A DNA stretch of 64,000 bases from the NCBI GenBank assembly GCA_002011615.1, contig MTOH01000011.1, forward strand, positions 62,001 through 126,000, given 5' to 3'. Source of the stretch: Candidatus Hydrothermus pacificus. GTDB taxonomy: Bacteria > Hydrothermota > Hydrothermia > Hydrothermales > Hydrothermaceae. This document shows positions 26,409 to 34,884 of the stretch, one piece after another (position 1 is the first letter of the stretch; each line of letters opens with the position of its first letter). The translations under genes and the position numbers were made by a program. The notes under the pieces are model-generated. The model saw nothing but the letters and a program-made list of their open reading frames with translations, was not told where the DNA came from and made no database searches.

Positions 26409-26807
26409 ATGGAAACTTTAAGTCCCTCACTTGAGGATTATCTTGAGGCAATTTATATATTAAAAGAGAAAAAGGGATTTACAAGGGTTTCTGAAATAGC
26501 AGATTTTTTGAATGTAAAAATGCCTTCTGTAAACTCAGCTTTAAAAATTCTCGTGGAAAAAGGACTTGTGGTTCATGAAACTTATGGCTATGTCAGTCTT
26601 ACTGAGAAAGGCGAGAAGAAGGCTAAAAAAGTTTATTCAAGACATCTAATTTTAAAAAAATTTTTTAAAGATATTCTGGGTCTGGATGAAAAAAAAGCAG
26701 AAGAAGACGCCTGCAGGATAGAACACCATATAAGCCAGGAATCCCTTGAAAAACTTTTAAAATACATTAAAAAGATTATAAACAAAGATGTCACTATCTC
26801 AGGTTAA
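26409..26807 (+). CDS. DtxR/MntR-family metal-responsive repressor
   Basis: A 132-residue regulator. The N-terminal winged helix-turn-helix reads SLEDYLEAIYILKEKKGFTRVSEIADFLNVKMPSVNSALKILVEKGLV, the classical DtxR/MntR/IdeR DNA-binding pattern. It is followed by the dimerisation and metal region (KKFFKDILGLDEKKAEEDACRIEHHISQESLEKL), whose C-x-x-E-H-H supplies the usual Cys/Glu/His ligands. The C-terminal SH3-like domain of DtxR is missing, as in short MntR-type proteins. It is the first gene of the feoA-feoB operon and probably represses it when Fe(II) or Mn(II) is plentiful. It overlaps feoA by 20 nt. Confidence 0.92.
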   Translation: METLSPSLEDYLEAIYILKEKKGFTRVSEIADFLNVKMPSVNSALKILVEKGLVVHETYGYVSLTEKGEKKAKKVYSRHLILKKFFKDILGLDEKKAEEDACRIEHHISQESLEKLLKYIKKIINKDVTISG

Positions 26808-27009
26808 AAAAGGGAAAGTAAGAATTGCAGGATTTGCGGGGGGTAAAAATTTTCAAAAAAAAATGCTTGCCCTTGGAATCTTTGTGGGGGATATTGTTGA
26901 AGTAATCGCAAACAATTATCCCGGTCCTGTGATAATTGCCAAGAACAGTTTAAGAATAGGCATAGGATTTGGAATGGCAACAAAAATTCTTGTGGAAAAG
27001 ATTTCATAA
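26788..27009 (+). CDS. feoA: FeoA-type ferrous iron transport accessory protein
   Basis: A 73-residue SH3-like FeoA protein: SLSQVKKGKVRIAGFAGG, a GKNFQKKMLALGIFVGDIVEVIA turn, and a GPVIIAKNSLRIGIGFGMATKILV end. This is the typical full length of a stand-alone FeoA, which binds and modulates FeoB. It starts 20 nt inside the 3' end of the regulator gene and shares one base with the feoB ATG (TAATG), so the three are translationally coupled. Confidence 0.95.
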   Translation: MSLSQVKKGKVRIAGFAGGKNFQKKMLALGIFVGDIVEVIANNYPGPVIIAKNSLRIGIGFGMATKILVEKIS

Positions 27010-28985
27010 TGAAGAAAGTAGCAATTGCAGGAAATCCAAATTCAGGGAAATCAACAATATTTAACAATCTAACAGGCCTTTCTCAGAAAACAGGAAACTG
27101 GCCGGGTGTTACAGTTGAAAAAAGCGAGGGTGAATTCACTTATAATGGAGAAAAATTTTATGTTGTTGACCTTCCAGGAACCTATGGGCTCTCCACTTTT
27201 ACCATTGATGAAAAAATAGCAAGAGATTTTCTGGTGAAAGAAAAACCCGATGTTGTTGTAATTGTGGTTGATTCCTCAAATATTGAAAGACATTTTTATC
27301 TTGTTACTGAAATTCTTGAGATGGGTCATAATGTTGTAATTGATTTAAACATGATTGACCTGGCAGAGGAAAAGGGTGATTTTATTGATGAAAAAATGCT
27401 TTCAAAGATTTTAAAGGTTCCTGTTGTTAAAACAATTGCGAATAAAAACAAAGGGACAGAGGAACTAAAAAAATCGATTTACGAAGTTTCAAAAAAAGAA
27501 AAAAATGAGCCCTTAAAAATAAATTATGGAAGAGATATTGAAGAATTCATTGAATTTTTGAGAGATAAAGTCAATCTTCCTGAAAATTTTCCTGAAAGAT
27601 GGGCGTATTTAAAAATATTTTCAAAGGACGAAGAAATATTTGAATTTGTAAAAGATAAAGAGAAAGTAGATGAAAAAATAGACAGGATAGTTAAATCTCG
27701 CGGATTTCCTGACCCGGAAACTTTTATTGTAGAAAAAAAATACGGATTTATAAGAGGTGTTTTAAAGGAATGCATAAAAGAAAAAAGGAAACTGTGGAAA
27801 AGACTTGAAATAAGTGACAAGATTGATAGAGTTATAACAAATCCATGGGTGGGAATACCGCTGTTTTTAATCTTTATGTTAATTATTTTTGAAATTGTAT
27901 TTGGCATCGGTAATCCTCTGGCAGATTTAATAGACAGATTTATAGGTTTTTTAAATGAAAGTTTAAAAACTCTATTTGCCCGAATATTTCCGCACTTTTT
28001 AACATCCCTTTTAACTGATGGAATAATAAGTGGTGTTGGTTCTGTAATTGTTTTCCTGCCGAATATATTCCTGCTTTTCTTTCTAATCTCATTTATGGAA
28101 GACTCAGGATATATGGCAAGAGCAGCCTTTGTAATGGACAGGTTCATGCACTACATAGGTCTTCATGGAAAATCTTTTATTCCAATGATACTCGGTTTTG
28201 GATGCAATGTTCCTGCAATTCTTGCAACAAGAACTCTTGATTCAAAAAAAGATAGAATTTTAACGATAATGATTATACCTTTGATGTCATGTTCTGCAAG
28301 ACTCCCAATCTATATTCTATTTACAGGGGCTTTCTTTAAAAAATTTCAGGCACCGATTGTCTTTTCTCTTTATTTTACAGGAGTTTTCCTCGCCATTGTG
28401 GTTGCAAAAATCTTAAGCAGGACAGTATTTAAAAAAGAGGAATCCCCTCCCCTTATAATGGAACTACCACCTTATAAAAAGCCCGCAATAAGATGGAGCT
28501 TAAAACTCTCCTGGTTCAGAAGCAAATTGTTTCTGAGAAAAGCAGGAACAATAATATTCTCAGCCGTTGTGATTATATGGCTTTTATCGTCTCTTCCCCC
28601 GGGTGTAGAATATGCAAGTAAGGAATCAATCCTGGGCAAGATAGGTTCTTTTATTGCACCGATTTTTTCACCTGCAGGGTTTGGAAGATGGGAGATAGCA
28701 GTTGCTCTTTTAAGCGGAATTGTCGCAAAGGAAGTGGTGGTGGGAACATTGGGAGCAATTTTCGGAGAACAGGGGCTGATATCCTCCCTTCAAAGTATAT
28801 TTACCCCTTTATCGGCCTATGCCTTTTTGCTCATGTCTTTAATATACATACCCTGTGTTGCAACAATAACAGCAATCAAAAACGAAGCAGGAATAAAATA
28901 TCTTTTACTCACAATTCTATATACCTTCCTTCTGGGCTGGCTTCTTGCGGTAATATTTTATCAGATCGGAAGATTTTTTATTTAA
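27009..28985 (+). CDS. feoB: FeoB ferrous iron transporter
   Basis: A 658-residue Fe(II) transporter. The N-terminal G domain (about 1-170) has GNPNSGKST (8-16), NWPGVTVEK, VDLPGTYGLS (G3) and an N-x-x-D-like DLNMIDLA (G4). A linker and guanine-dissociation-inhibitor helical region follow, then the membrane domain from about residue 275. The latter has two gate repeats carrying the conserved Cys residues FGCNVPAI and LMSCSARLPIYILFTGAFF, and near the end a YIPCVATITAIKNE stretch. It imports ferrous iron through the inner membrane. An asparagine-synthase-like gene follows 5 nt after its stop. Confidence 0.97.
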   Translation: MKKVAIAGNPNSGKSTIFNNLTGLSQKTGNWPGVTVEKSEGEFTYNGEKFYVVDLPGTYGLSTFTIDEKIARDFLVKEKPDVVVIVVDSSNIERHFYLVTEILEMGHNVVIDLNMIDLAEEKGDFIDEKMLSKILKVPVVKTIANKNKGTEELKKSIYEVSKKEKNEPLKINYGRDIEEFIEFLRDKVNLPENFPERWAYLKIFSKDEEIFEFVKDKEKVDEKIDRIVKSRGFPDPETFIVEKKYGFIRGVLKECIKEKRKLWKRLEISDKIDRVITNPWVGIPLFLIFMLIIFEIVFGIGNPLADLIDRFIGFLNESLKTLFARIFPHFLTSLLTDGIISGVGSVIVFLPNIFLLFFLISFMEDSGYMARAAFVMDRFMHYIGLHGKSFIPMILGFGCNVPAILATRTLDSKKDRILTIMIIPLMSCSARLPIYILFTGAFFKKFQAPIVFSLYFTGVFLAIVVAKILSRTVFKKEESPPLIMELPPYKKPAIRWSLKLSWFRSKLFLRKAGTIIFSAVVIIWLLSSLPPGVEYASKESILGKIGSFIAPIFSPAGFGRWEIAVALLSGIVAKEVVVGTLGAIFGEQGLISSLQSIFTPLSAYAFLLMSLIYIPCVATITAIKNEAGIKYLLLTILYTFLLGWLLAVIFYQIGRFFI

Positions 28986-28990
28986 GTGAT

Positions 28991-30742
28991 ATGCCGGGTA
29001 TAACTCTGTTATTTACAGAAGATTCTAACACTTCAAATATAATTCTTTTTAGAGAAGAAACAAAATTTAAAAACTATTCCGCTAAAGTTCTCCTTAAAAA
29101 AGACAATTTTTTATTAACCGTTAATAAATATAAAGAATATCCTTTTATTTTTAAAAAATACAAAGACATTTTCTATTTTTTAGAAGGCAAAATTTATAAC
29201 AGGAATGAACCTGAAATTGAAAAATTTCTATATCAGATTTATTGTGATTTTATAGAAAACAAAAACTATGAAGAAAGGATTAAAAATTTTATACTTACGA
29301 CGGACGGTGAATTCTTAGCAGGTATATTTGAAAAGAATAATTCTCTAATCTTTAATGATTTTCTTGGCAGGTTGCCCTTTTACCTTTTTAAAGATAAAAA
29401 TAAATTTATACTATCCAGGGATATCTGGATAATAAGAAAATTTATAAATGTTCCTGAAATTGATATAAATTCTCTGATTGAATATCTTTTATTCATGTAT
29501 CCACTGGGAGAAAAGACTCTTTTAAAAAATGTTTCAAGACTTTTACCCGCAACCTGCATTGAATTCAAAAGGAATACTTTGAAAATTAAAAAATTATTTG
29601 AATGGAATTTTGAAGAAAAAGAAAATATTGATTTTAAATCAGGTGTCCAAAATCTTTACAGCTCATTTTTGAATGCACTGGAAAATAGAGTTCAAACCTT
29701 TAAAGATTATAAAATTGTGCTTTCTTTTAGTGGGGGTTTCGACTCAAGAGCGGTTTTTATGGGTTTAAAAAAAATAAATACTGAATTCCATCCTGTCACA
29801 TTTATTGACCCTGATAAAAAGCATCAGGAAGACTTTATAATTTCAAAGGAAATAAATAAAATAGCAGAAACAGAAACAAAATTTTTTGAAATTAAAGAGT
29901 TTAATCTGAAATCTATGACAGAATTGATAAAAATAAAACAGGGCTTAAACTATGCAGAGATGGGATTTATAATGGACTTTTCTGAGATGTTAAAAAAAGA
30001 ACTGGGTAATAATATTTTTTATATCACAGGAGATGGAGGTGATAAACTTCTACCCTACTTACTTCCCTCAAAAAAATTAAAAAGCATAGATGATTTATTT
30101 CAGTTTATAATAACAAAAAACAAAATATTTGAACCCTTTGAAATTGAAAGAATTACAGGAACAAATTTCAATAAAGTAAAAGAAAAAATTAAAGAAAAAA
30201 TTTCAGAGTATCCTGAAAACAATCTGAATTACAGATACATACATTTTTTAATTTATGAAAGATGCTTTAAATGGCTCTTTGAAGGTGAAGACAGAAACAG
30301 GTATTTTTTCTGGTCAGGAACCCCCTTTTATTCAATTGAGTTTTTTAAAACTGCCGTAAAGTTAAAAGATAACTACAAAAAGTATTACAGGTTGTATAGA
30401 GAATTTTTTAAATTATTGGATGGGGAAATAGCAGGAATCAGGAGAGCAGGATTTGATTACGGGATTTTTGACAGGAAAATCATTATAAGAGAATATTTAA
30501 AATACTTTGTCTTAAAATTTCCTTTTATTTTGAATTTCCTGGAGACCAAACACAGAAGAAAATCTTTTTATAGCCCTACTCAAAACCTTTATAATAAATT
30601 CACGGAAATTTTTGAAGAGAACGATATTGTGAAGGAAATTTTTAATAAAAAAGCATTAGAGGAAATGAAGGAAAATTTGAATAGAGAAAAATTTTTTACC
30701 CTCTTAACACTCTTTCTTTATTTTGATTATCTTCAGTGGTAA
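28991..30742 (+). CDS. Asparagine synthase-like protein without the glutaminase Cys
   Basis: A 583-residue protein of the AsnB superfamily. Residues 1-150 resemble the Ntn glutaminase fold (GEFLAGIFEKNNSLIFNDFLGRLPF), but the chain begins Met-Pro-Gly, so the Cys nucleophile of true glutamine-dependent enzymes is absent. The ATP-pyrophosphatase loop SFSGGFDS is at 245-252 and TGDGGDKLL completes the AMP-forming site. The frame is open upstream inside feoB; the ATG at 28991, 5 nt after the feoB stop, was taken as start. It probably adenylates a carboxylate for amide or macrocycle formation. True asparagine synthesis from ammonia is an alternative. Confidence 0.8.
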   Translation: MPGITLLFTEDSNTSNIILFREETKFKNYSAKVLLKKDNFLLTVNKYKEYPFIFKKYKDIFYFLEGKIYNRNEPEIEKFLYQIYCDFIENKNYEERIKNFILTTDGEFLAGIFEKNNSLIFNDFLGRLPFYLFKDKNKFILSRDIWIIRKFINVPEIDINSLIEYLLFMYPLGEKTLLKNVSRLLPATCIEFKRNTLKIKKLFEWNFEEKENIDFKSGVQNLYSSFLNALENRVQTFKDYKIVLSFSGGFDSRAVFMGLKKINTEFHPVTFIDPDKKHQEDFIISKEINKIAETETKFFEIKEFNLKSMTELIKIKQGLNYAEMGFIMDFSEMLKKELGNNIFYITGDGGDKLLPYLLPSKKLKSIDDLFQFIITKNKIFEPFEIERITGTNFNKVKEKIKEKISEYPENNLNYRYIHFLIYERCFKWLFEGEDRNRYFFWSGTPFYSIEFFKTAVKLKDNYKKYYRLYREFFKLLDGEIAGIRRAGFDYGIFDRKIIIREYLKYFVLKFPFILNFLETKHRRKSFYSPTQNLYNKFTEIFEENDIVKEIFNKKALEEMKENLNREKFFTLLTLFLYFDYLQW

Positions 30743-30751
30743 CCTTATAAT
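30723..30751 (+). promoter_or_regulatory. Predicted leaderless promoter of the radical SAM gene
   Basis: TTGATT (30723-30728), a 17-nt spacer and a perfect TATAAT (30746-30751). The ATG at 30758 comes just 6 nt later, which is the expected transcription start position. The -35 box lies inside the 3' end of the asparagine-synthase-like gene. Confidence 0.7.
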
Positions 30752-30757
30752 TTTTAT

Positions 30758-31828
30758 ATGTTTGTTTATAAAGAATTCTTAAGGTTGAAAAACAATCTAC
30801 CTGCTGTTGCTCACATTACCCTCAATGTAAAATGTATGCATAAATGTAAAACATGCGGATACTGGAGAATTTATGAAAAGGTAAAAGACCGCGGCATGAA
30901 AAAAGAAGAAATATTTAAAATATGTGATGATTTGATTTCTTTTGGAATAAAAAGGTTTTTATTTGTCGATACAGACCCCCTTTTAAGAAAAGACCTTCCT
31001 GAAATAATAAAATATTTAAAAAACAAAGATGCTCATGTTCAGATTGTCACAACAGGAATGAATTTAAATAAAATTTTCGCTGAAAACTTAATTTCTTCGG
31101 GAGTAGATGTCATAAAATTCTCTATAGATGGACACAACGGTTTGAACGATTTTATAAGAGGAATAAAAGGAGCCTATAAAAAATCGGTACAGGGAATAAA
31201 AACTTTAAAAGAATTAAGAAGAAATAAAAACAAACCAAAAATTTATGTGATGACGGTTGTTTCAAAACTAAATATAAATGAAATTGAGAAAATTAAAGAA
31301 AAGATTTATTATGATACAGGAGGGGTTGATAATCATTATTTTGGGCCGGTCCTTGAAATAAAAAAAGATGTTTTTGAAAAAACAAAATGGAAGGGCAAAA
31401 ATGTCGCAAGTTTAAATTTAATTCCTTATGAAAAATCCTATTCACTTAATTATCATGATATAAAAAAACTGCTAAAAATAAACAAAGATAAAGGAACTTA
31501 TTTCTTATTCGGCAGGATAATAAAACTACTTGATGCAATTTTATATATAAAAAGAAGAAAATGCCCTTCCTTTCATCAGGTTCACATAGATGTTGATGGA
31601 AACTTAATTCCCTGCTCCTTTTTACCGGGAATAAAACTGGGAAATTTAAAAGAGAATTCAATTAAAGAACTATGGAGAAAGAGAGAACACTCAAAATTTA
31701 TAAATTATTTGAGGAAAAAAGCATTTCCTGTGTGCTTTGAAATATGCTGGAAAAGAAGTATATTTAATGTCGCTTCTCAAACTGCAAGTTTAAGAGAGCT
31801 GATTTTTAAAAGATTCGGGAAATTCTAA
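30758..31828 (+). CDS. Radical SAM enzyme with SPASM-like C-terminal cysteines
   Basis: A 356-residue radical SAM protein. The [4Fe-4S] motif CxxxCxxC is C26-C30-C33 (NVKCMHKCKTCGYW), very close to the N-terminus. A TIM-barrel core follows (RGIKGAYKKSVQGIKTLKEL). The C-terminal part has CPSFHQVHIDVDGNLIPCSFL, the SPASM/Twitch-type pattern that binds an auxiliary cluster, then a CFEICWKR ending. Such enzymes modify peptides (sactipeptides, PQQ, mycofactocin), nucleosides or lipids. The substrate cannot be told. It lies 15 nt after the asparagine-synthase-like gene but has its own promoter. The stop overlaps the convergent membrane-protein gene by 4 nt. Confidence 0.88.
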   Translation: MFVYKEFLRLKNNLPAVAHITLNVKCMHKCKTCGYWRIYEKVKDRGMKKEEIFKICDDLISFGIKRFLFVDTDPLLRKDLPEIIKYLKNKDAHVQIVTTGMNLNKIFAENLISSGVDVIKFSIDGHNGLNDFIRGIKGAYKKSVQGIKTLKELRRNKNKPKIYVMTVVSKLNINEIEKIKEKIYYDTGGVDNHYFGPVLEIKKDVFEKTKWKGKNVASLNLIPYEKSYSLNYHDIKKLLKINKDKGTYFLFGRIIKLLDAILYIKRRKCPSFHQVHIDVDGNLIPCSFLPGIKLGNLKENSIKELWRKREHSKFINYLRKKAFPVCFEICWKRSIFNVASQTASLRELIFKRFGKF

Positions 31829-32256
31829 TCAAAAAATCTTTTTGTAAAGATAAGGGGTAATATAAAAACCAGGAAAATTATTGAGTTTAAAATTACATTT
31901 ATATAAACTCTGAAATATACTGAAAATCCTGTATCAATTAAAAACCATATCAAAAGTCCTAAAAACATACACATCCATACCCATTTTTCTTTTTTATTAA
32001 AAGCATACCTTGCAATGAATACTATAAAAATTCCCCATCCTGCAATTGTTGCTCCCCATGCTCCATAAACCCATCTCTGAAAATTCTTTGTAGCTGAAAT
32101 AATGTTTTCCTTAACCCAGAAAGTTTTATTTATATTTACATCAAACAATTTAAAAACAGGTGTTCCACTGAAAAATGCCATAAAAATTCCGAATATGGTT
32201 ATTATAATTCCCATTAAAAGTATCCATCTTCTCCAGAAATTAAAATTGTCCTTCAT
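31825..32256 (-). CDS. Small four-helix membrane protein
   Basis: A 143-residue protein with about four transmembrane helices (FWRRWILLMGIIITIFGIF, then AWGATIAGWGIFIVFIA, MCMFLGLLIWFLI and VILNSIIFLVFILPLI). The function is not recognised. The frame is open to 32286, but an AGGGAGG Shine-Dalgarno lies 5 nt before the second ATG at 32256 and too close to the first (32259). I therefore chose 32256, which also avoids overlap with the LuxC-like gene. It is the last gene of the LuxE-LuxC unit and could help anchor those enzymes, by inference. Confidence 0.7.
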   Translation of the reverse strand: MKDNFNFWRRWILLMGIIITIFGIFMAFFSGTPVFKLFDVNINKTFWVKENIISATKNFQRWVYGAWGATIAGWGIFIVFIARYAFNKKEKWVWMCMFLGLLIWFLIDTGFSVYFRVYINVILNSIIFLVFILPLIFTKRFFD

Positions 32257-32267
32257 CATCGCCTCCC

Positions 32268-33464
32268 TTATTTTTCGATAACGCAAAATTTTAAAAACTG
32301 CTTTATTCCGAAAGAACCCTTATTTGCAAAAAATAATGGAGGAAATTGAAGCCTCCCCCACTCTGTAATTCTTATACAGGAAGTTTTTTGGGCAACAGAC
32401 TCAATGATTTTTTTATCAAAAGATGAAAAGGCAAATGCCTGCAGAAAATTTTTAAAAGGCATAAGAGCTTCAAGAATATTGTCCGGTTTTTTATAATATA
32501 CTATCTGAATTATTCCTGGAAAGAAAAGGTCAATTATCTTCGGAGTTTTAATAAATTTAAAGTCACGGTCTTTTAAAATTAAATCTTTTTCAAACAAAAA
32601 TGTGTCAATCACCTGTCTTCTCCTTATTCTTTCATTTAAATCAATCTCCTTTGCTTTGAATTTCTTTTTCAGTTTTTTAATATTTTTATCAATAATCCCT
32701 GTTAATTCCTCGTAATCAATACCTTTTTGAATAAATATCACAAAGGGGCTCATACATCCCCTGTGGTTGTAAAGAAAAATATCAAGGGCGACCCTGTTTA
32801 ATATTCTTTCATTGAAATCTTTTCTTTTTATAAACCCTGCACCGAACATTGTGGGATAATCAATCACCCTTTTCTCTCCTGCAATTCTCTTTATGTTTCT
32901 TATTGTATCCGTGCTTCCCTGAACAACAACTATTTCAGCATCTTTAACAAAATCTTTTAATCTATCTTCATCATCTCCTCTAAATACCTCTATTTCAATA
33001 AAATTTGAGAGTTTTCTAAAGTTTTTTGTAATATACTTTTTGAATTCTTTAAAAAATATATGCATTTTATAGGAAGGCTTTGCATATATACATGTCTTTG
33101 ATAAAAGCGCAGGAAATATTATCTGGGTTTCAATACCCGGGATGTTTCCGGAAAATATTGCGTGTATAAAATCAGGAGAAAATGCTTTTAAATAAATGTT
33201 CTTTTCAATTTTTACCCATTCATCAAGAATTTTCTCATTATAAATCTCATATCTAAGGAGTTTTTTTAAGCTCTTTTTATTTTTATAGGGCAAAAATGCA
33301 TTTTTAATTCCTGTTTTAACCATCTCTTCAGAATAATCAGTGTTTTTTGAAATTCTCTCTGCTATGTAGTCCACATATTTTGATTTCGGGAAATTTGCGG
33401 ATATTTCTGAAATAAAATTAATTATCTGTTTGACCGGAAGTTTTTTTAATTCTTTACTTTTCAT
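32268..33464 (-). CDS. LuxC-like acyl-CoA reductase
   Basis: A 398-residue protein of the LuxC acyl-CoA reductase family, which reduces a thioester-bound acyl chain to an aldehyde with NADPH. The nucleophile region NHRGCMSPFVIF (C237) matches the family's Q-x-x-C-x-S-P motif. The N-terminal half has the aldehyde-dehydrogenase-like HAIFSGNIPGIETQIIFPALL and AKPSYKM stretches, and AEIVVVQGSTDTI follows. The gene begins directly after the LuxE-like stop (TAG then ATG). LuxC and LuxE form the fatty acid reductase of luminous bacteria; no luxA or luxB is visible here, so a non-luminous aldehyde-producing role is likely. Confidence 0.85.
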   Translation of the reverse strand: MKSKELKKLPVKQIINFISEISANFPKSKYVDYIAERISKNTDYSEEMVKTGIKNAFLPYKNKKSLKKLLRYEIYNEKILDEWVKIEKNIYLKAFSPDFIHAIFSGNIPGIETQIIFPALLSKTCIYAKPSYKMHIFFKEFKKYITKNFRKLSNFIEIEVFRGDDEDRLKDFVKDAEIVVVQGSTDTIRNIKRIAGEKRVIDYPTMFGAGFIKRKDFNERILNRVALDIFLYNHRGCMSPFVIFIQKGIDYEELTGIIDKNIKKLKKKFKAKEIDLNERIRRRQVIDTFLFEKDLILKDRDFKFIKTPKIIDLFFPGIIQIVYYKKPDNILEALMPFKNFLQAFAFSSFDKKIIESVAQKTSCIRITEWGRLQFPPLFFANKGSFGIKQFLKFCVIEK

Positions 33465-34526
33465 CTATAAACCGCTATTTTTCAAGTTTAACTCAGAGAT
33501 AAGTGAACATCCCCTTAAGTCAAAACCCTGAACCCTTCCTTTTAAAACAAAACCCTCCCCTCTTTTAATCCCTGTATCTTCTGTTAAAATGGCAATGCAG
33601 GCATCAAAGTTTGCAAGGTCATAGTGAATAAGAACACCCTCTTTTTTGTCCTCAAAAGTATCAGGGTCAACTATTCTCCATTTTAAAAAGGGAAGGGATA
33701 ATTTTATTCTCTCGGTATTTTTGTTTTCAAAATAAAACTTTAAATTCGCATCGTAGTAATGAGAAATTAACTCACACATCCCATACTCATTTACTATAAA
33801 TTTTTCATCAACACCCAATAATTCACTATAACTTTTATATAAATCTCTTTGCTGGACAACAACTTTTAACCCCTTGAATCCTCCTGTATCAAGGATTCTT
33901 GAGCCTTCTGGAAGTTTTATTCTAATTTTATTTTCTTTTAAATACTGAATCAGGTGATAAAGGGAAATTGATGTTCCCAGAATTGCAACCGGCTCTTTTT
34001 CTTTCTTTGTTTTTTTTAAAAATTCATGGAAAAGATATTTACCGTTTTTATAAAAATAGGCACTCTCTTTTTTCCCGAATTTCTCAAATATTCTTTTATA
34101 CATATAGGCAAGGGATGATTGTTTAAATTCCTGAAAATCAGTAAAAAACACAAAAATTTTTATTTTATCCATATCAGGTAAGAAAAATTTTTTAAAACTT
34201 TTATAAATTACATTATCATAAATTTCAGGATAAAATACATATCTTTTACTTCTCAGTCCTTCTGTTGTTCCACTTGAAACAAAAACATATTCTGGTTTTT
34301 TAGTTTCAAAAGCCGTCAACTCAAAGTATTTAAATGCTCTTTGAGGACACGGAGGTATTTGCTTAAAGTTTCTTATATTTCCGGGTGTTATTCCTTTTTT
34401 AATACAAAAATTTTTATAGAATCTATTTCTATTATATTGATATTCAAATATTTCCAGCGCAATAGCATTGAACTCTTTCTCTGACAGGTCCTCTTTTTCC
34501 AAAGTCTCTTTTATTTTCCTTATCAT
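33465..34526 (-). CDS. LuxE-like acyl-protein synthetase
   Basis: A 353-residue protein of the LuxE acyl-protein synthetase family. The adenylate-forming signature SSGTTEG is at residues 84-90, and the N-terminal IPPCPQRAFKYFEL fits the family pattern. A later YGMCELISHYYDANL resembles the family's YGMTE-like motif. It would activate a fatty acid as an acyl-AMP and hold it as a thioester for LuxC-type reduction. It is the first gene of a three-gene minus-strand unit (luxE-like, luxC-like, membrane protein). The 358-nt region upstream has no recognised coding gene. Confidence 0.85.
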   Translation of the reverse strand: MIRKIKETLEKEDLSEKEFNAIALEIFEYQYNRNRFYKNFCIKKGITPGNIRNFKQIPPCPQRAFKYFELTAFETKKPEYVFVSSGTTEGLRSKRYVFYPEIYDNVIYKSFKKFFLPDMDKIKIFVFFTDFQEFKQSSLAYMYKRIFEKFGKKESAYFYKNGKYLFHEFLKKTKKEKEPVAILGTSISLYHLIQYLKENKIRIKLPEGSRILDTGGFKGLKVVVQQRDLYKSYSELLGVDEKFIVNEYGMCELISHYYDANLKFYFENKNTERIKLSLPFLKWRIVDPDTFEDKKEGVLIHYDLANFDACIAILTEDTGIKRGEGFVLKGRVQGFDLRGCSLISELNLKNSGL

Positions 34527-34884
34527 TTAATTTTCATCCAGAATTCAATTGTATAAACCAGTTCCTGCTCGCTTCAAAAATGAGTTCTTTATATCTCAAA
34601 ATCATTGTTTCTCAATATCTTTTCGCCTTTTTTTAAAGCATTTTATTAATGTTATTTCTATTTCAAACTGCCTTATAATTAAATTTACAGAACAAGTTCC
34701 ACTGGCTCAAGTATTTTTTAAACCCGGTTTTTTTCAGGTCTTCTTTCCCACAACCCTGTCCTGTCATGCTCATATCTTATTATTTGCATTCTTCTGTATG
34801 TGTATATCCTTAGTTCTGGAACCCATTTACCATATACTTTCTTACCAGAATACAGGATGAGATGTATTGAATACAGTGGTCTTA
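34527..34884. other. 358-nt gene-free stretch between the LuxE-like and nuoH genes
   Basis: I see no gene that I can support here. A plus-strand open frame (34549-34860) has Phe/Ile-rich content, no Shine-Dalgarno and no family resemblance. The region should hold the promoter of the LuxE-like gene, but only loose AT-rich -10-like matches (TATACAAT near 34550 on the minus strand) are present. No hairpin or tRNA-like structure was found. Confidence 0.5.

Noticed and set aside
27524-28147. A 207-residue open frame opposite feoB
   Set aside because: Antisense shadow of the G-domain/linker region; no promoter or Shine-Dalgarno.
28688-28990. A 101-codon N-terminal extension of the asparagine-synthase-like protein
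   Set aside because: It overlaps the 3' end of feoB in another frame. The ATG at 28991, after the feoB stop, gives the family N-terminus.
34549-34860. A 103-residue plus-strand open frame in the gap between LuxE-like and nuoH
   Set aside because: It is Phe/Ile/Leu-rich with no Shine-Dalgarno, promoter or family motif, and looks like the composition of AT-rich non-coding DNA.
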